Assembly: GCA_043758125.1 (NCBI GenBank)
Contig: JAYVOC010000171.1
Location: forward strand, 1 to 19,317
DNA length: 19,317 nt
Direction: 5' to 3'
DNA from: JANXSD01 sp043758125
GTDB taxonomy: Bacteria; Bacteroidota; Bacteroidia; AKYH767-A; OLB10
A model generated the notes under the pieces. The model made no database searches. It was not told the DNA's origin and worked only from the letters and a program-made list of their open reading frames with translations. The translations under genes and the position numbers were made by a program. Below are positions 8,101 through 15,339 of this stretch, piece by piece. How positions within the stretch are numbered: the first letter of the stretch is position 1; each line of letters begins with the position of its first letter.

Positions 8101-8175
8101 AAAATGCATGCCGAAAAAATTAATTTAGCAACATATATGGCTAAGCTTTTTAATGATTTTGTAAAACGAAACTAA
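8101..8175 (+). pseudogene. 3'-terminal stub of a second DUF354 gene
   Basis: Bases 8101-8150 match 7062-7111, the 3' end of the intact DUF354 gene, at 46 of 50 positions. In the same frame they encode KMHAEKINLATYMAKLF against KMLAEKINLATYMAKLF. Three of the four differences are silent third-base changes. The stub then continues in frame with a different tail (NDFVKRN) to a TAA at 8173-8175, two bases before the terminator stem begins. No start or upstream homology is recognisable in 8054-8100. I read it as the remnant of a paralogous or allelic gene that once ended the operon, cut off by the event that brought in the toxin-antitoxin segment. Confidence 0.7.
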
Positions 8176-8177
8176 AC

Positions 8178-8207
8178 AACAAAGGCAACCTCGCGGTTGC
8201 CTTTGTT
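8178..8207 (+). terminator. Strong intrinsic terminator between convergent operons
   Basis: A perfect 13-bp stem (AACAAAGGCAACC, 8178-8190, with its complement at 8195-8207) closes a 4-nt TCGC loop. On the + strand it is followed after a short gap by a run of seven T (about 8218-8224). On the - strand the following bases are moderately T-rich (GTTTAGTTTCGTTTT). It lies 20 bp from the end of the convergent cysteine desulfurase gene, so it probably stops transcription from both sides. Confidence 0.8.
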
Positions 8208-8227
8208 CTAAATTACATTTTTTTCAG

Positions 8228-9361
8228 TTATACATTCACAAGAAACAGCTCTTTCAACTTTTCGACACAATAATCCAACTCATCTTTTGTATTGTATCTG
8301 CTAAATGAAAAACGTATAGCAGGACGATCAGGACTAGATTGAATTCCCGTTAAAACATGCGAACCAACATTTGTTCCTGATGTGCATGCGCTACCAGCTG
8401 AACAAGCAATGCCCGCAATATCTAAATTGAACAATAACATTTCAGATATATCAGTTGGTGGAAATGATACATTTAAAACAGTGTACAAACTGTTATCAGA
8501 AACATCACCATTAAATTCAATTCCTGGAATTTCATTTAGTAAACGATCATGCATATAGGTCTTCAATCCTTTGATGTAGTGAAGGTCATGATCAATGTTT
8601 TCGTAAGCAATTTCTAAAGCTTTCGCTAAACCTACAATACCGTAAACATTTTCTGTACCTCCACGCATGTTACGCTCTTGCGCACCACCTGTAATGAAAG
8701 GCTTAATTTTAATTCGATTGTTGATGTATAAAAATCCTACTCCTTTTGGTCCGTGAAATTTATGTGCAGCGCAAGTAACAAAATCTATTGGAAGCGTTGA
8801 AAGATCATGCGTAAAGTGACCCATTGTTTGTACGGTATCCGAATGAAAAATGGCATCGTACTTTCTACATATTTCACCAACCTGTTGTAAAGGCAATAAC
8901 GTTCCGATCTCATTATTTGCATGCATCAACGATACTAACGTGCGATCATTTTCTTTTAAAAGTTTTTCAAGATCGGCTAAATCAACATGACCTTGTGTAT
9001 CTACTTTTACTAAACTTAATTTTATTTCTCCACGATGAGCTAGATCTTCTAATGTATGCAAAACTGCATGATGCTCGAGCGGAGAAGTAATTGCATGCTT
9101 GATTCCTAAATCATGAATACAACATCGCAATGCCATATTGTTAGCTTCCGTTCCTCCAGATGTAAAAAATAATTCAGCGGGAGTTGTCTTGAGTAATTGT
9201 GCTACTTTTTTACGTGCAGTTTCAAGAGCAGAACGCACCTCTCGACCAAAAGCATGAATGGAAGAAGGATTACCAAATTGATTACGCATCATCGGTATCA
9301 TCGTTTCTACTACTTCAGGGTGTATTGCAGTAGTGGCCGCATTATCGAGATAGATTTTCAT
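8228..9361 (-). CDS. Cysteine desulfurase (NifS/IscS family)
   Basis: This is a 377-residue PLP enzyme that converts cysteine to alanine and passes the sulfur, as a persulfide, to Fe-S cluster assembly or tRNA thiolation. The N-terminus has the family opening YLDNAATT. SGGTEANN (68-75) is part of the PLP phosphate site. Lys201 in AAHKFHGPKG is the Schiff-base lysine. RGGTENV (233-239) is conserved, and Cys326 in CSAGSACTSG is the sulfur-accepting residue on a group-I-type loop. The length is usual for the family. It follows glmM by 28 bp on the same strand and probably shares its promoter. Whether it is the IscS or the NifS orthologue cannot be told, as no scaffold gene is adjacent. Confidence 0.93.
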   Translation of the reverse strand: MKIYLDNAATTAIHPEVVETMIPMMRNQFGNPSSIHAFGREVRSALETARKKVAQLLKTTPAELFFTSGGTEANNMALRCCIHDLGIKHAITSPLEHHAVLHTLEDLAHRGEIKLSLVKVDTQGHVDLADLEKLLKENDRTLVSLMHANNEIGTLLPLQQVGEICRKYDAIFHSDTVQTMGHFTHDLSTLPIDFVTCAAHKFHGPKGVGFLYINNRIKIKPFITGGAQERNMRGGTENVYGIVGLAKALEIAYENIDHDLHYIKGLKTYMHDRLLNEIPGIEFNGDVSDNSLYTVLNVSFPPTDISEMLLFNLDIAGIACSAGSACTSGTNVGSHVLTGIQSSPDRPAIRFSFSRYNTKDELDYCVEKLKELFLVNV

Positions 9362-9389
9362 CCCAAATTTATTTTTAAATAATTTAAAC

Positions 9390-10796
9390 TTATGCTTTCG
9401 CCATCATCTTTGAGAGGATGTCTTTAATATCAGAAATAATTTTTTCGGCAAGATTATTTGCTGTTGTCATTGATTGACTTTCAGAATAAATACGAATGAT
9501 AGGTTCCGTATTTGATCTACGTAAGTGAACCCACTCATTGTCAAATTCTATTTTCACTCCATCAACAACATTAACAGGTTGCTTACTGTATTTATTTTTG
9601 ATGCCTTCAAGAATTTCATCAACATCAATATCAGGAGTTAATTCAATTTTATTTTTTGATATAAAATAATCAGGATAAGAAGCACGAAGCATCGAACAAC
9701 TTTTTCCAAACTTTGCAAGATGCGTTAAAAACAATGCAATCCCAACCAATGCATCACGACCATAATGCAACTCAGGTAAAATAACGCCACCATTTCCTTC
9801 TCCACCAATCACTGCATTAGTTGCTTTCATCATCTCCACAACATTCACTTCACCAACAGCAGAAGCGGAATATTTTCCTCCAGCTTTTTCAGTAACATCG
9901 CGCAAAGCTTTTGTAGAAGAAAGATTCGAAACAGTATTGCCCTTTTTATTTTTCAAAACATAATCAGCAACAGCAACCAACGTATATTCTTCACCAAACA
10001 TTTCTCCATCTTCGCAAACAATTGCTAAACGATCAACATCAGGATCAACAACAATTCCCAAATGCGCTTTTTTATTAAGTACTACTTTAGAAATCTCTGT
10101 TAAATTTTCTGGTAAAGGCTCAGGATTATGCGGAAAATTACCATTTGGTTGACAATACAATTCAACAATATCTTTTACACCTAATGCATTTAATAAAGCG
10201 GGAACTGCTATGCCACCAGTAGAATTCACACAATCAATTGCGATTTTAAAATTCTTTGCAGCGATTGCTTTTTTATCAACCATCGGTAATGCAAGTATCG
10301 CTTCAATATGTCGAGCCATACTTTGATTATCGAATGTTACTTGACCTAATTTATTTACTTCAGTATAAACGATTTCGCCACTCTCCGCTAAGCGTAAAAT
10401 TTCTTCGCCATCAGCAGCAGAAACAAACTCACCTTTTTCGTTTAACAACTTTAAAGCATTCCATTGTTTAGGATTATGACTAGCAGTAAGAATTATTCCT
10501 CCTTGAGCATTCTCAAAAGTTACTGCCATCTCAACAGTAGGTGTGGTCGATAAACCAGTATCTACAACATCAATTCCTAAACTACAAAGTGTTCCTGAAA
10601 CTAAACTATTTACCATGCTACCAGAAATACGCGCATCGCGGCCAATCACCACTTTGCATTTTTTACCAGGATTACGATTGATGAGCCACGTTGAATATGC
10701 AGAAGTAAATTTTACTACGTCAACAGGCGTTAATGAATCACCTGGTTTTCCGCCGATTGTTCCACGGATTCCAGATATAGATTTTATAAGCGTCAT
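9390..10796 (-). CDS. glmM: Phosphoglucosamine mutase
   Basis: This 468-residue enzyme of the alpha-D-phosphohexomutase family interconverts glucosamine-6-phosphate and glucosamine-1-phosphate on the route to UDP-GlcNAc, hence to peptidoglycan and LPS. All four active-site loops are visible: the phosphoserine loop TASHNP (Ser106), the Mg-binding loop DPDVDR (251-256), the sugar loop GGEGNGG (331-337) and the phosphate loop RRSNTEPIIR (426-435). The N-terminal SISGIRGT is also typical. The GEGNGG loop and the length match the Bacteroidota version usually called GlmM. A phosphomannomutase/phosphoglucomutase activity is the alternative. It is the first gene of a likely two-gene unit with the cysteine desulfurase. 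Confidence 0.85.
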   Translation of the reverse strand: MTLIKSISGIRGTIGGKPGDSLTPVDVVKFTSAYSTWLINRNPGKKCKVVIGRDARISGSMVNSLVSGTLCSLGIDVVDTGLSTTPTVEMAVTFENAQGGIILTASHNPKQWNALKLLNEKGEFVSAADGEEILRLAESGEIVYTEVNKLGQVTFDNQSMARHIEAILALPMVDKKAIAAKNFKIAIDCVNSTGGIAVPALLNALGVKDIVELYCQPNGNFPHNPEPLPENLTEISKVVLNKKAHLGIVVDPDVDRLAIVCEDGEMFGEEYTLVAVADYVLKNKKGNTVSNLSSTKALRDVTEKAGGKYSASAVGEVNVVEMMKATNAVIGGEGNGGVILPELHYGRDALVGIALFLTHLAKFGKSCSMLRASYPDYFISKNKIELTPDIDVDEILEGIKNKYSKQPVNVVDGVKIEFDNEWVHLRRSNTEPIIRIYSESQSMTTANNLAEKIISDIKDILSKMMAKA

Positions 10797-10857
10797 TTTA
10801 AAATTTAGAAATTATTAATAATAAAGATTGACGAAAATTCAACCTACTCCGAGCCCG

Positions 10858-10888
10858 CAAATATACCAAGAAAAGACAGAAGCTTCAA
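10858..10888 (-). promoter_or_regulatory. Promoter of glmM and cysteine desulfurase
   Basis: Read on the - strand, TTG (10888-10886) is followed after exactly 20 nt by TATATTTG (10865-10858), a full match to the Bacteroidota TTG/TAnnTTTG promoter. The leader to the glmM ATG is about 55 nt. The gap between ribBA and glmM is 157 bp with no obvious hairpin terminator, so some read-through from ribBA is possible. Confidence 0.6.
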
Positions 10889-10953
10889 GGATTATTTATC
10901 ATTGTTTATACTCTTAGTTCTTAGTCAAAATAATCCAAAATAATTTATGAATA

Positions 10954-12186
10954 TTAATCTTCAACTTTTATGGTATGTCCCATTTTATCACGTTTAGTAC
11001 GCAAATAAAATTCATTGTGTTGATTGGAATGAATCTCAATCGGAATGCGTTCAACTACCTCTAATCCATAACCAATTAGCCCTGCACGTTTTGTAGGATT
11101 ATTCGTCATCAATCGCATTTTACAAACACCGAGATCACGAAGAATTTGTGCACCAACACCATAATCACGCTCATCCATATCAAAACCTAATTGAAGATTT
11201 GCCTCCACAGTATCTAACCCTTGCTCTTGCAATTTATATGCTTTTAATTTATTTAAAAGTCCAATACCACGACCTTCCTGATTCATATATACGATAACTC
11301 CTTTTCCTTCTTTCTCGATTGTCTCCATCGCTTTATGCAACTGAGGACCGCAATCACATCGGCATGAACCAAAAATATCACCTGTTAAACAGGATGAATG
11401 CACACGGACAAGAATCGCCTCATCTTTCTCCCAAGTTCCTTTTACTAATGCAAGATGCTCTTGACCCGTTGTAATTTGTTTGAAAGCAACTAACTCGAAA
11501 TTTCCCCATTGTGTTGGCATCTTCACCTCCACCTGACGCTCTATTAATGATTCTTTATTTAAACGATACTTTATCAAATCTTCAATAGAAATAATTTTCA
11601 AGCCGAAACGTTCAGCGATGATCATCAGTTGAGGCAGGCGCGCCATTGAACCATCTTCATTCATGATTTCGACAATTGCTCCTGAAGGTTCTAGTCCTGC
11701 TAATCGTGAAAGATCAATACAAGCTTCTGTATGTCCTGCTCTACGAAGTACTCCACCTTTTTTTGCTCGTAATGGGAAAATATGTCCGGGGCGACCAAGT
11801 TCTTCAGGTCTTGTTTCAGTGTTTATAAGTGCCTTAATTGTTTTTGATCTGTCGGAAGCAGAAATCCCTGTTGTACAACCGTGACCAAGCAAATCAACGG
11901 ATACAGTGAATGCTGTTTCGTGTGAAGAGGTATTGTTATTCACCATCATTTCGAGATTTAACTCCTTGCAGCGCTCTTCAGTTATTGCAACGCAAATTAA
12001 ACCTCTTCCATGGGTTGCCATAAAGTTGACAGCTTCTGGAGTAGCATATTGAGATGCCATTAAAAAATCGCCTTCGTTTTCTCTGTCGGCATCATCAACA
12101 ACAATAATTATTTTGCCTTGGCGGAGATCTTCAAGGGCTTCTTCGATGGTATTTAGAACCGAAATTTCTATTTGTGAATCTTTCAT
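10954..12186 (-). CDS. ribBA: Bifunctional 3,4-dihydroxy-2-butanone-4-phosphate synthase / GTP cyclohydrolase II
   Basis: This 410-residue fusion catalyses the two entry reactions of riboflavin synthesis. Residues 1-205 are the RibB domain, which makes dihydroxybutanone phosphate from ribulose-5-phosphate. It has the metal/phosphate loop DDADRENEGDF (31-41), THGRGLICVAI and the GHTEACIDLSRLAGL motif. Residues 206-410 are the RibA domain, which opens GTP. It has the zinc site Cys266, Cys277 and Cys279 in SSCLTGDIFGSCRCDCG, YMNQEGRGIGL (300-310) and MTNNPTKRAGL near the C-terminus. Both catalytic halves look intact. It has its own upstream -7 motif. I found no FMN riboswitch in front of it. Confidence 0.95.
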   Translation of the reverse strand: MKDSQIEISVLNTIEEALEDLRQGKIIIVVDDADRENEGDFLMASQYATPEAVNFMATHGRGLICVAITEERCKELNLEMMVNNNTSSHETAFTVSVDLLGHGCTTGISASDRSKTIKALINTETRPEELGRPGHIFPLRAKKGGVLRRAGHTEACIDLSRLAGLEPSGAIVEIMNEDGSMARLPQLMIIAERFGLKIISIEDLIKYRLNKESLIERQVEVKMPTQWGNFELVAFKQITTGQEHLALVKGTWEKDEAILVRVHSSCLTGDIFGSCRCDCGPQLHKAMETIEKEGKGVIVYMNQEGRGIGLLNKLKAYKLQEQGLDTVEANLQLGFDMDERDYGVGAQILRDLGVCKMRLMTNNPTKRAGLIGYGLEVVERIPIEIHSNQHNEFYLRTKRDKMGHTIKVED

Positions 12187-12510
12187 GGTATATTAATTCT
12201 GCAAAGTTACGGATTACAATTATGCTGATGTTAAAACAGATGATTAGAAGCATAGTTTTAACACTTAATGATAAAAATCTTACATCAAAAAAGATGTGAT
12301 TTTACATGAGAAATTTTAATCGACGTAAATTTTTCAGAGGAGAAAAATATTCTATCAGCATTAATCACAAGCGTTTGATTTACAGATGTAATGTTTTTAT
12401 AAAAAAGAGGAACCTTAAGTAGTGTAAGGCGTTTAAATTTAACATAAGCACAAAGGGAATATCGGAAGTGCTATCGTTCATTAAACAAACATCGAATTAA
12501 GATAGGGTGG
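12187..12510. other. Non-coding region upstream of ribBA
   Basis: Apart from the ribBA promoter motif this stretch shows no gene I can support. An open frame of 38 codons (12306-12422, +) is basic but has no recognisable features. A small hairpin (stem TTACATC 12280-12286 with GATGTGA 12293-12299, A6 loop, one G-T pair) is present without a clear T-tract. The rest is AT-rich and unstructured to the eye. Confidence 0.4.
12202..12209 (-). promoter_or_regulatory. Putative -7 element of ribBA
   Basis: On the - strand TAACTTTG fits the Bacteroidota TAnnTTTG element and lies 15 bp before the ribBA ATG, implying a very short leader. No TTG sits at the usual distance upstream, so the match is only partial. 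Confidence 0.4.
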
Positions 12511-12526
12511 TCCCGTGAAAACGGGA
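12511..12526. other. GAAA-tetraloop hairpin
   Basis: TCCCGT (12511-12516), GAAA (12517-12520) and ACGGGA (12521-12526) form a perfect 6-bp hairpin capped by a GNRA tetraloop if transcribed from the + strand. It lies 4 nt before the first large CCGTAA hairpin unit and may belong to the same structured element. Confidence 0.5.
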
Positions 12527-12530
12527 ATGG

Positions 12531-12820
12531 TTTTAGGTTGATGTCAGTTGAGGGGTAACCCCGTAAGGTTACCCTGGCCCTGACCTCCTATTCCGCTCTT
12601 AAAAATAAAATTGCCCCGTAAGGCAAATCCTATTGCCCTGTAAGGCATATCACATGGTTTTGGTGTTTTTAGGTTGATTGTCAGTAAGGGGGTAGCCCCG
12701 TAAGGCTACCCCAGACTGACATCTTAATCTAAGATCCGGTGAAAAAAGGAAAAAAACTTTGGTTAGCTTTTCTGGTTGATAGTCAGACTTTGGCAACCCC
12801 GTAAGGTTGTAAGCTCTGAC
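12531..12820. repeat. Array of structured CCGTAA-loop hairpin repeats (three full units, two short ones)
   Basis: Three units share TTTT-x-x-GGTTGAT, then GTCAG, an inner hairpin with the hexaloop CCGTAA, then CTGAC. They lie at 12531-12584, 12667-12720 and 12769-12820. The outer stem GTCAG/CTGAC is conserved. The inner stems differ but stay paired: GGGTAACC/GGTTACCC (12553-12560, 12567-12574), GGGGTAGCC/GGCTACCCC (12689-12697, 12704-12712) and CAACC/GGTTG (12794-12798, 12805-12809). Between units 1 and 2 sit two minimal hairpins at 12611-12626 and 12633-12648, in a 22-bp tandem repeat with 18 of 22 identity. Compensating base changes within one locus point to selection on structure, either RNA or single-stranded DNA. 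The array lies downstream of the - strand FAH gene and upstream of ribBA. Confidence 0.8.
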
Positions 12821-12836
12821 GTTTAAAAGAATTAAA

Positions 12837-12911
12837 AATTAAAAATTACGAATTAAAAATACGGTTGCCGCTAATGTGCGCTTCGTAATTTTTAATTCGT
12901 AATTCTTAATT
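12837..12911. repeat. AT-rich imperfect inverted repeat
   Basis: The left arm 12837-12863 (ending ACGAATTAAAAATACG) pairs with the right arm 12884-12911 (CGTAATTTTTAATTCGTAAT...), with one extra base and one mismatch. They enclose a 20-nt spacer, GTTGCCGCTAATGTGCGCTT. Such AATTAAAAATTACG palindromes are scattered in Bacteroidota spacers. It lies 65 bp past the end of the FAH gene and could act as a terminator or be a MITE-like remnant. Confidence 0.6.
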
Positions 12912-12943
12912 ACTATCCTAGAAGTTTTTAATATTTCAACTCA

Positions 12944-12977
12944 TTTTCAAATTTTCAAATTGATTAATTTTCAAATT
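12944..12977. repeat. TTTTCAAATT short repeats
   Basis: The decamer TTTTCAAATT occurs at 12944-12953, 12952-12961 and 12968-12977. The last copy overlaps the stop codon of the FAH gene (-). It is low-complexity sequence of a type common in this phylum's spacers; no function is apparent. Confidence 0.5.
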
Positions 12978-13998
12978 AGTCATGGTCTCCTTTCTTCAAT
13001 TCCAATATTGAAAAATCTGAATCTACTTTTCGGATAGAATTGCTTAAGCATCCTAATCCATCAACAGTCATTTCCACTACATCTCCCTCTTGTAACCATT
13101 GTACAGGATAATTGGGATCGTTCAATTTTCCAGTTCCATTTAATTCTAAAAAACATCCTGTTCCAACAGTTCCAGATCCAATTACATCACCGGGGAAAAT
13201 ATCTACACCATAGGCACATCGCTCGATAATCTCTGCAAAGGTCCAGTCCATATCGCCCATGTTTCCTGAGCTCACTTCCACTCCATTCACAATACATGAC
13301 ATTTTCAAATTGTAATTATTTCCTGTATGGTTTTCTTTCGGAGCAATTTTATATTTCTCTAATTCATCAGGAGTAACGAGCCATGGACCAATTACCGTTG
13401 AGAAATCTTTTCCTTTTGCTGGTCCTAGATTTAATAGCATCTCTTCCATCTGTAATTGTCGTGCACTCATATCATTCATTATCATAAATCCAGCAATGTA
13501 TTTATCGGCATCTTGTGCTTTAATATTGCGACCCTTTTTACCAATCACAATAGAAACTTCCAGCTCGAAATCTAATTGTTTGAAATGATCTTTCATACAC
13601 CATATTTCACCCGGACCTTGAATCGCATTGTGATTGGTGAAATAGAAAATAGGATAATCATCAAATTGCGGAATCATCTCTACTTTTCGGTTACGTCGTG
13701 CCGCCGCCACATGCTGACGAAACGCATATCCATCACGACAAGAAGTTGGATGTGTTACTGGAGCAAGAATTTTTACATCCTGCCAGAGCAAACCGTTTAA
13801 ATCAGTAGATGACTTTAATTTATCCTCCACTTTTCGAGCTTGTTCCATGGTCATTTCTTCTCCATCAAGCAATTCTTTCATGGTTGCTGCTGCACTTAAT
13901 CCAAAAGCTTTTGCCGAACTTTGGAGATTAAAAATGCGTTCATTCAAATATATACCGAGGCATTCCTGCCCATCTTTTTGATAACTGACGAATTTCAT
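12976..13998 (-). CDS. Fumarylacetoacetate hydrolase family protein (probable fumarylacetoacetase)
   Basis: The protein has 340 residues from the ATG at 13998. An upstream in-frame TTG at 14019 lies inside the predicted promoter element and is rejected as the start. The FAH active site is recognisable. Asp89 and His96 in RDGYAFRQHV match the metal Asp and catalytic His seven residues apart in mammalian FAH. Glu145 and Glu147 in FELEV, and Asp176 in MNDMSARQ, complete the metal site. PGDVIGSGTVGTGC is the usual C-terminal signature. The enzyme would split fumarylacetoacetate into fumarate and acetoacetate, the last step of tyrosine breakdown. The divergent homogentisate dioxygenase gene makes this role much more likely than another FAH-superfamily activity. 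It is shorter than animal FAH, as is common for bacterial members. Confidence 0.85.
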   Translation of the reverse strand: MKFVSYQKDGQECLGIYLNERIFNLQSSAKAFGLSAAATMKELLDGEEMTMEQARKVEDKLKSSTDLNGLLWQDVKILAPVTHPTSCRDGYAFRQHVAAARRNRKVEMIPQFDDYPIFYFTNHNAIQGPGEIWCMKDHFKQLDFELEVSIVIGKKGRNIKAQDADKYIAGFMIMNDMSARQLQMEEMLLNLGPAKGKDFSTVIGPWLVTPDELEKYKIAPKENHTGNNYNLKMSCIVNGVEVSSGNMGDMDWTFAEIIERCAYGVDIFPGDVIGSGTVGTGCFLELNGTGKLNDPNYPVQWLQEGDVVEMTVDGLGCLSNSIRKVDSDFSILELKKGDHD

Positions 13999-14009
13999 TT
14001 GTAATTGAT

Positions 14010-14041
14010 TTGGCTGCAAAGGTAACCATTGGTTAAATTTG
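14010..14041 (+). promoter_or_regulatory. Promoter of homogentisate dioxygenase
   Basis: TTG (14010-14012), a 21-nt spacer and TAAATTTG (14034-14041) match the Bacteroidota promoter consensus. The leader to the ATG at 14101 is about 55 nt. It overlaps the -7 element of the divergent FAH gene, which suggests coordinated or competing regulation of the pair. Confidence 0.55.
14017..14024 (-). promoter_or_regulatory. Putative -7 element of the FAH gene
   Basis: On the - strand TACCTTTG fits TAnnTTTG and lies 18 bp before the ATG at 13998. No TTG lies at the usual distance. It sits inside the spacer of the divergent hmgA promoter (14010-14041), so the two promoters occupy the same DNA. Confidence 0.4.
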
Positions 14042-14100
14042 CGGTGGTTCGCTTTGAAAAGTTGCCGTTATTTGTTGATAAGAAAAGAAAAAATAGTTCC

Positions 14101-15261
14101 ATGCCCCAATATCACTCCCAAGGACAATTCCCTCATAAACGTCATACACAGTTTCGAAAGCCTGATGGAACTCTTTATGCAGAAGAGTTAGTATCTACTC
14201 ATGGTTTTTCAAATGTGTATTCGCTAGTTTACCATTGTCATCCTCCCACAATGGTTAAAACTGTTGGCGAACCTTTTTCACGAGAACCCAAAATCACATT
14301 TCAACGTTTTCTCCGTCATCAAAGCTTTGAAGGATTCAATGTCCAACCTGAAGATGATTATATCGATAGCAAAAAAGCAATTCTTGTTAACAATGATTTG
14401 CAAATTTCATTAGCGGCTCCTCGTAAATCAATAAGTGATTATTTTTTAAAAAATGCTGATGCTGATGAGATGATTTTCGTTCATAAAGGTAGCGGAGTTT
14501 TAAAATCTATTTACGGAAATATTGAATTTGGTTATGGCGATTATTTAGTGATTCCTCGAGGTACCATCTTTCAATTGCACTTTAATGATGAAGACAATCG
14601 ATTGCTGATTGTAGATTCATTTACAGCTTTAGAAGCACCTAAACGTTATCGTAATGCGTATGGTCAGTTAGAAGAACATTCGCCTTATTGTGAACGTGAT
14701 ATTCGCAAGCCACAAAATTTAGAGACTCACGACGAAGAAGGTGATTTCAGAGTGATGATTAAGAAGCAAGGAATCGTGTATCCTTATATTTATGCTACCC
14801 ATCCTTTTGATGCAGTAGGATGGGATGGAAATCTCTATCCGTATGCATTAAGCATTCACGATTTTGAACCCATCACTGGCAGAGTGCACCAACCACCTCC
14901 AGTGCATCAAACATTTGAAGCGAATAATTTTGTAATATGTTCATTTGTTCCACGGTTATTCGATTATCACCCGCTTGCTATCCCAGCTCCCTACAATCAC
15001 AGCAATGTTGATTCCGATGAGTTATTGTATTATGTTGATGGCGACTTTATGAGTAGAAAGCATGTTACCAGAGGAATGCTCACCTTGCATCCAGCGGGAA
15101 TTCCACATGGTCCACATCCAGGAACTGTTGAAAAAAGTATCGGTAAAAAAGAAACGCAAGAACTTGCCGTGATGATTGATACTTTCCGCCCACTTTGGTT
15201 AACAGAAGAAGCAATGAAAATAATGTCGGATAATTATTATAAATCATGGCTCGAGCTTTAA
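14101..15261 (+). CDS. hmgA: Homogentisate 1,2-dioxygenase
   Basis: The protein has 386 residues from the ATG at 14101, which gives the family N-terminus MPQYHSQGQFPHKRHTQFRKP. An in-frame TTG 24 codons upstream lies at the promoter and is not used. It is a cupin-fold, non-haem Fe(II) enzyme that opens the ring of homogentisate to maleylacetoacetate. The iron site fits: His300 in PYNHSNVDSDE with the acidic ligand Glu307 (or Asp306), and His336 in GIPHGPHPG. The His-to-His spacing of 36 equals that of the human enzyme (335 and 371). The YYVDGDFMSR segment is typical of the bacterial branch. Divergent to the FAH gene, it supplies the upstream step. A maleylacetoacetate isomerase gene is not in the window. 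Confidence 0.92.
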   Translation: MPQYHSQGQFPHKRHTQFRKPDGTLYAEELVSTHGFSNVYSLVYHCHPPTMVKTVGEPFSREPKITFQRFLRHQSFEGFNVQPEDDYIDSKKAILVNNDLQISLAAPRKSISDYFLKNADADEMIFVHKGSGVLKSIYGNIEFGYGDYLVIPRGTIFQLHFNDEDNRLLIVDSFTALEAPKRYRNAYGQLEEHSPYCERDIRKPQNLETHDEEGDFRVMIKKQGIVYPYIYATHPFDAVGWDGNLYPYALSIHDFEPITGRVHQPPPVHQTFEANNFVICSFVPRLFDYHPLAIPAPYNHSNVDSDELLYYVDGDFMSRKHVTRGMLTLHPAGIPHGPHPGTVEKSIGKKETQELAVMIDTFRPLWLTEEAMKIMSDNYYKSWLEL

Positions 15262-15339
15262 CCTAGTGTTTATTAACAAACGAAAGAGTTATATATCTCC
15301 TACATTTTTTTATGCAACCTTATTCACAAAAATGGCGTC

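Noticed and set aside
7062..8150. attL/attR pair of an integrative element
   Set aside because: The segment between the repeats carries no integrase or recombinase, and the mismatches are mostly silent codon changes. This fits two diverged genes better than a recent site-specific duplication.
12306..12422. 38-codon basic open frame on the + strand
   Set aside because: It has no promoter motif, no family resemblance and a length expected by chance in AT-rich spacer DNA.
12187..12600. FMN riboswitch upstream of ribBA
   Set aside because: The conserved RFN blocks (such as the GACCGGCGGT-type segment) were not found on the - strand in this region, and the candidate -7 motif lies only 15 bp from the ATG, leaving no room for an aptamer.
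12531..12820. CRISPR array
   Set aside because: Units are unequally spaced, the repeats are not identical, the stems covary and no uniform spacers or cas genes are present.
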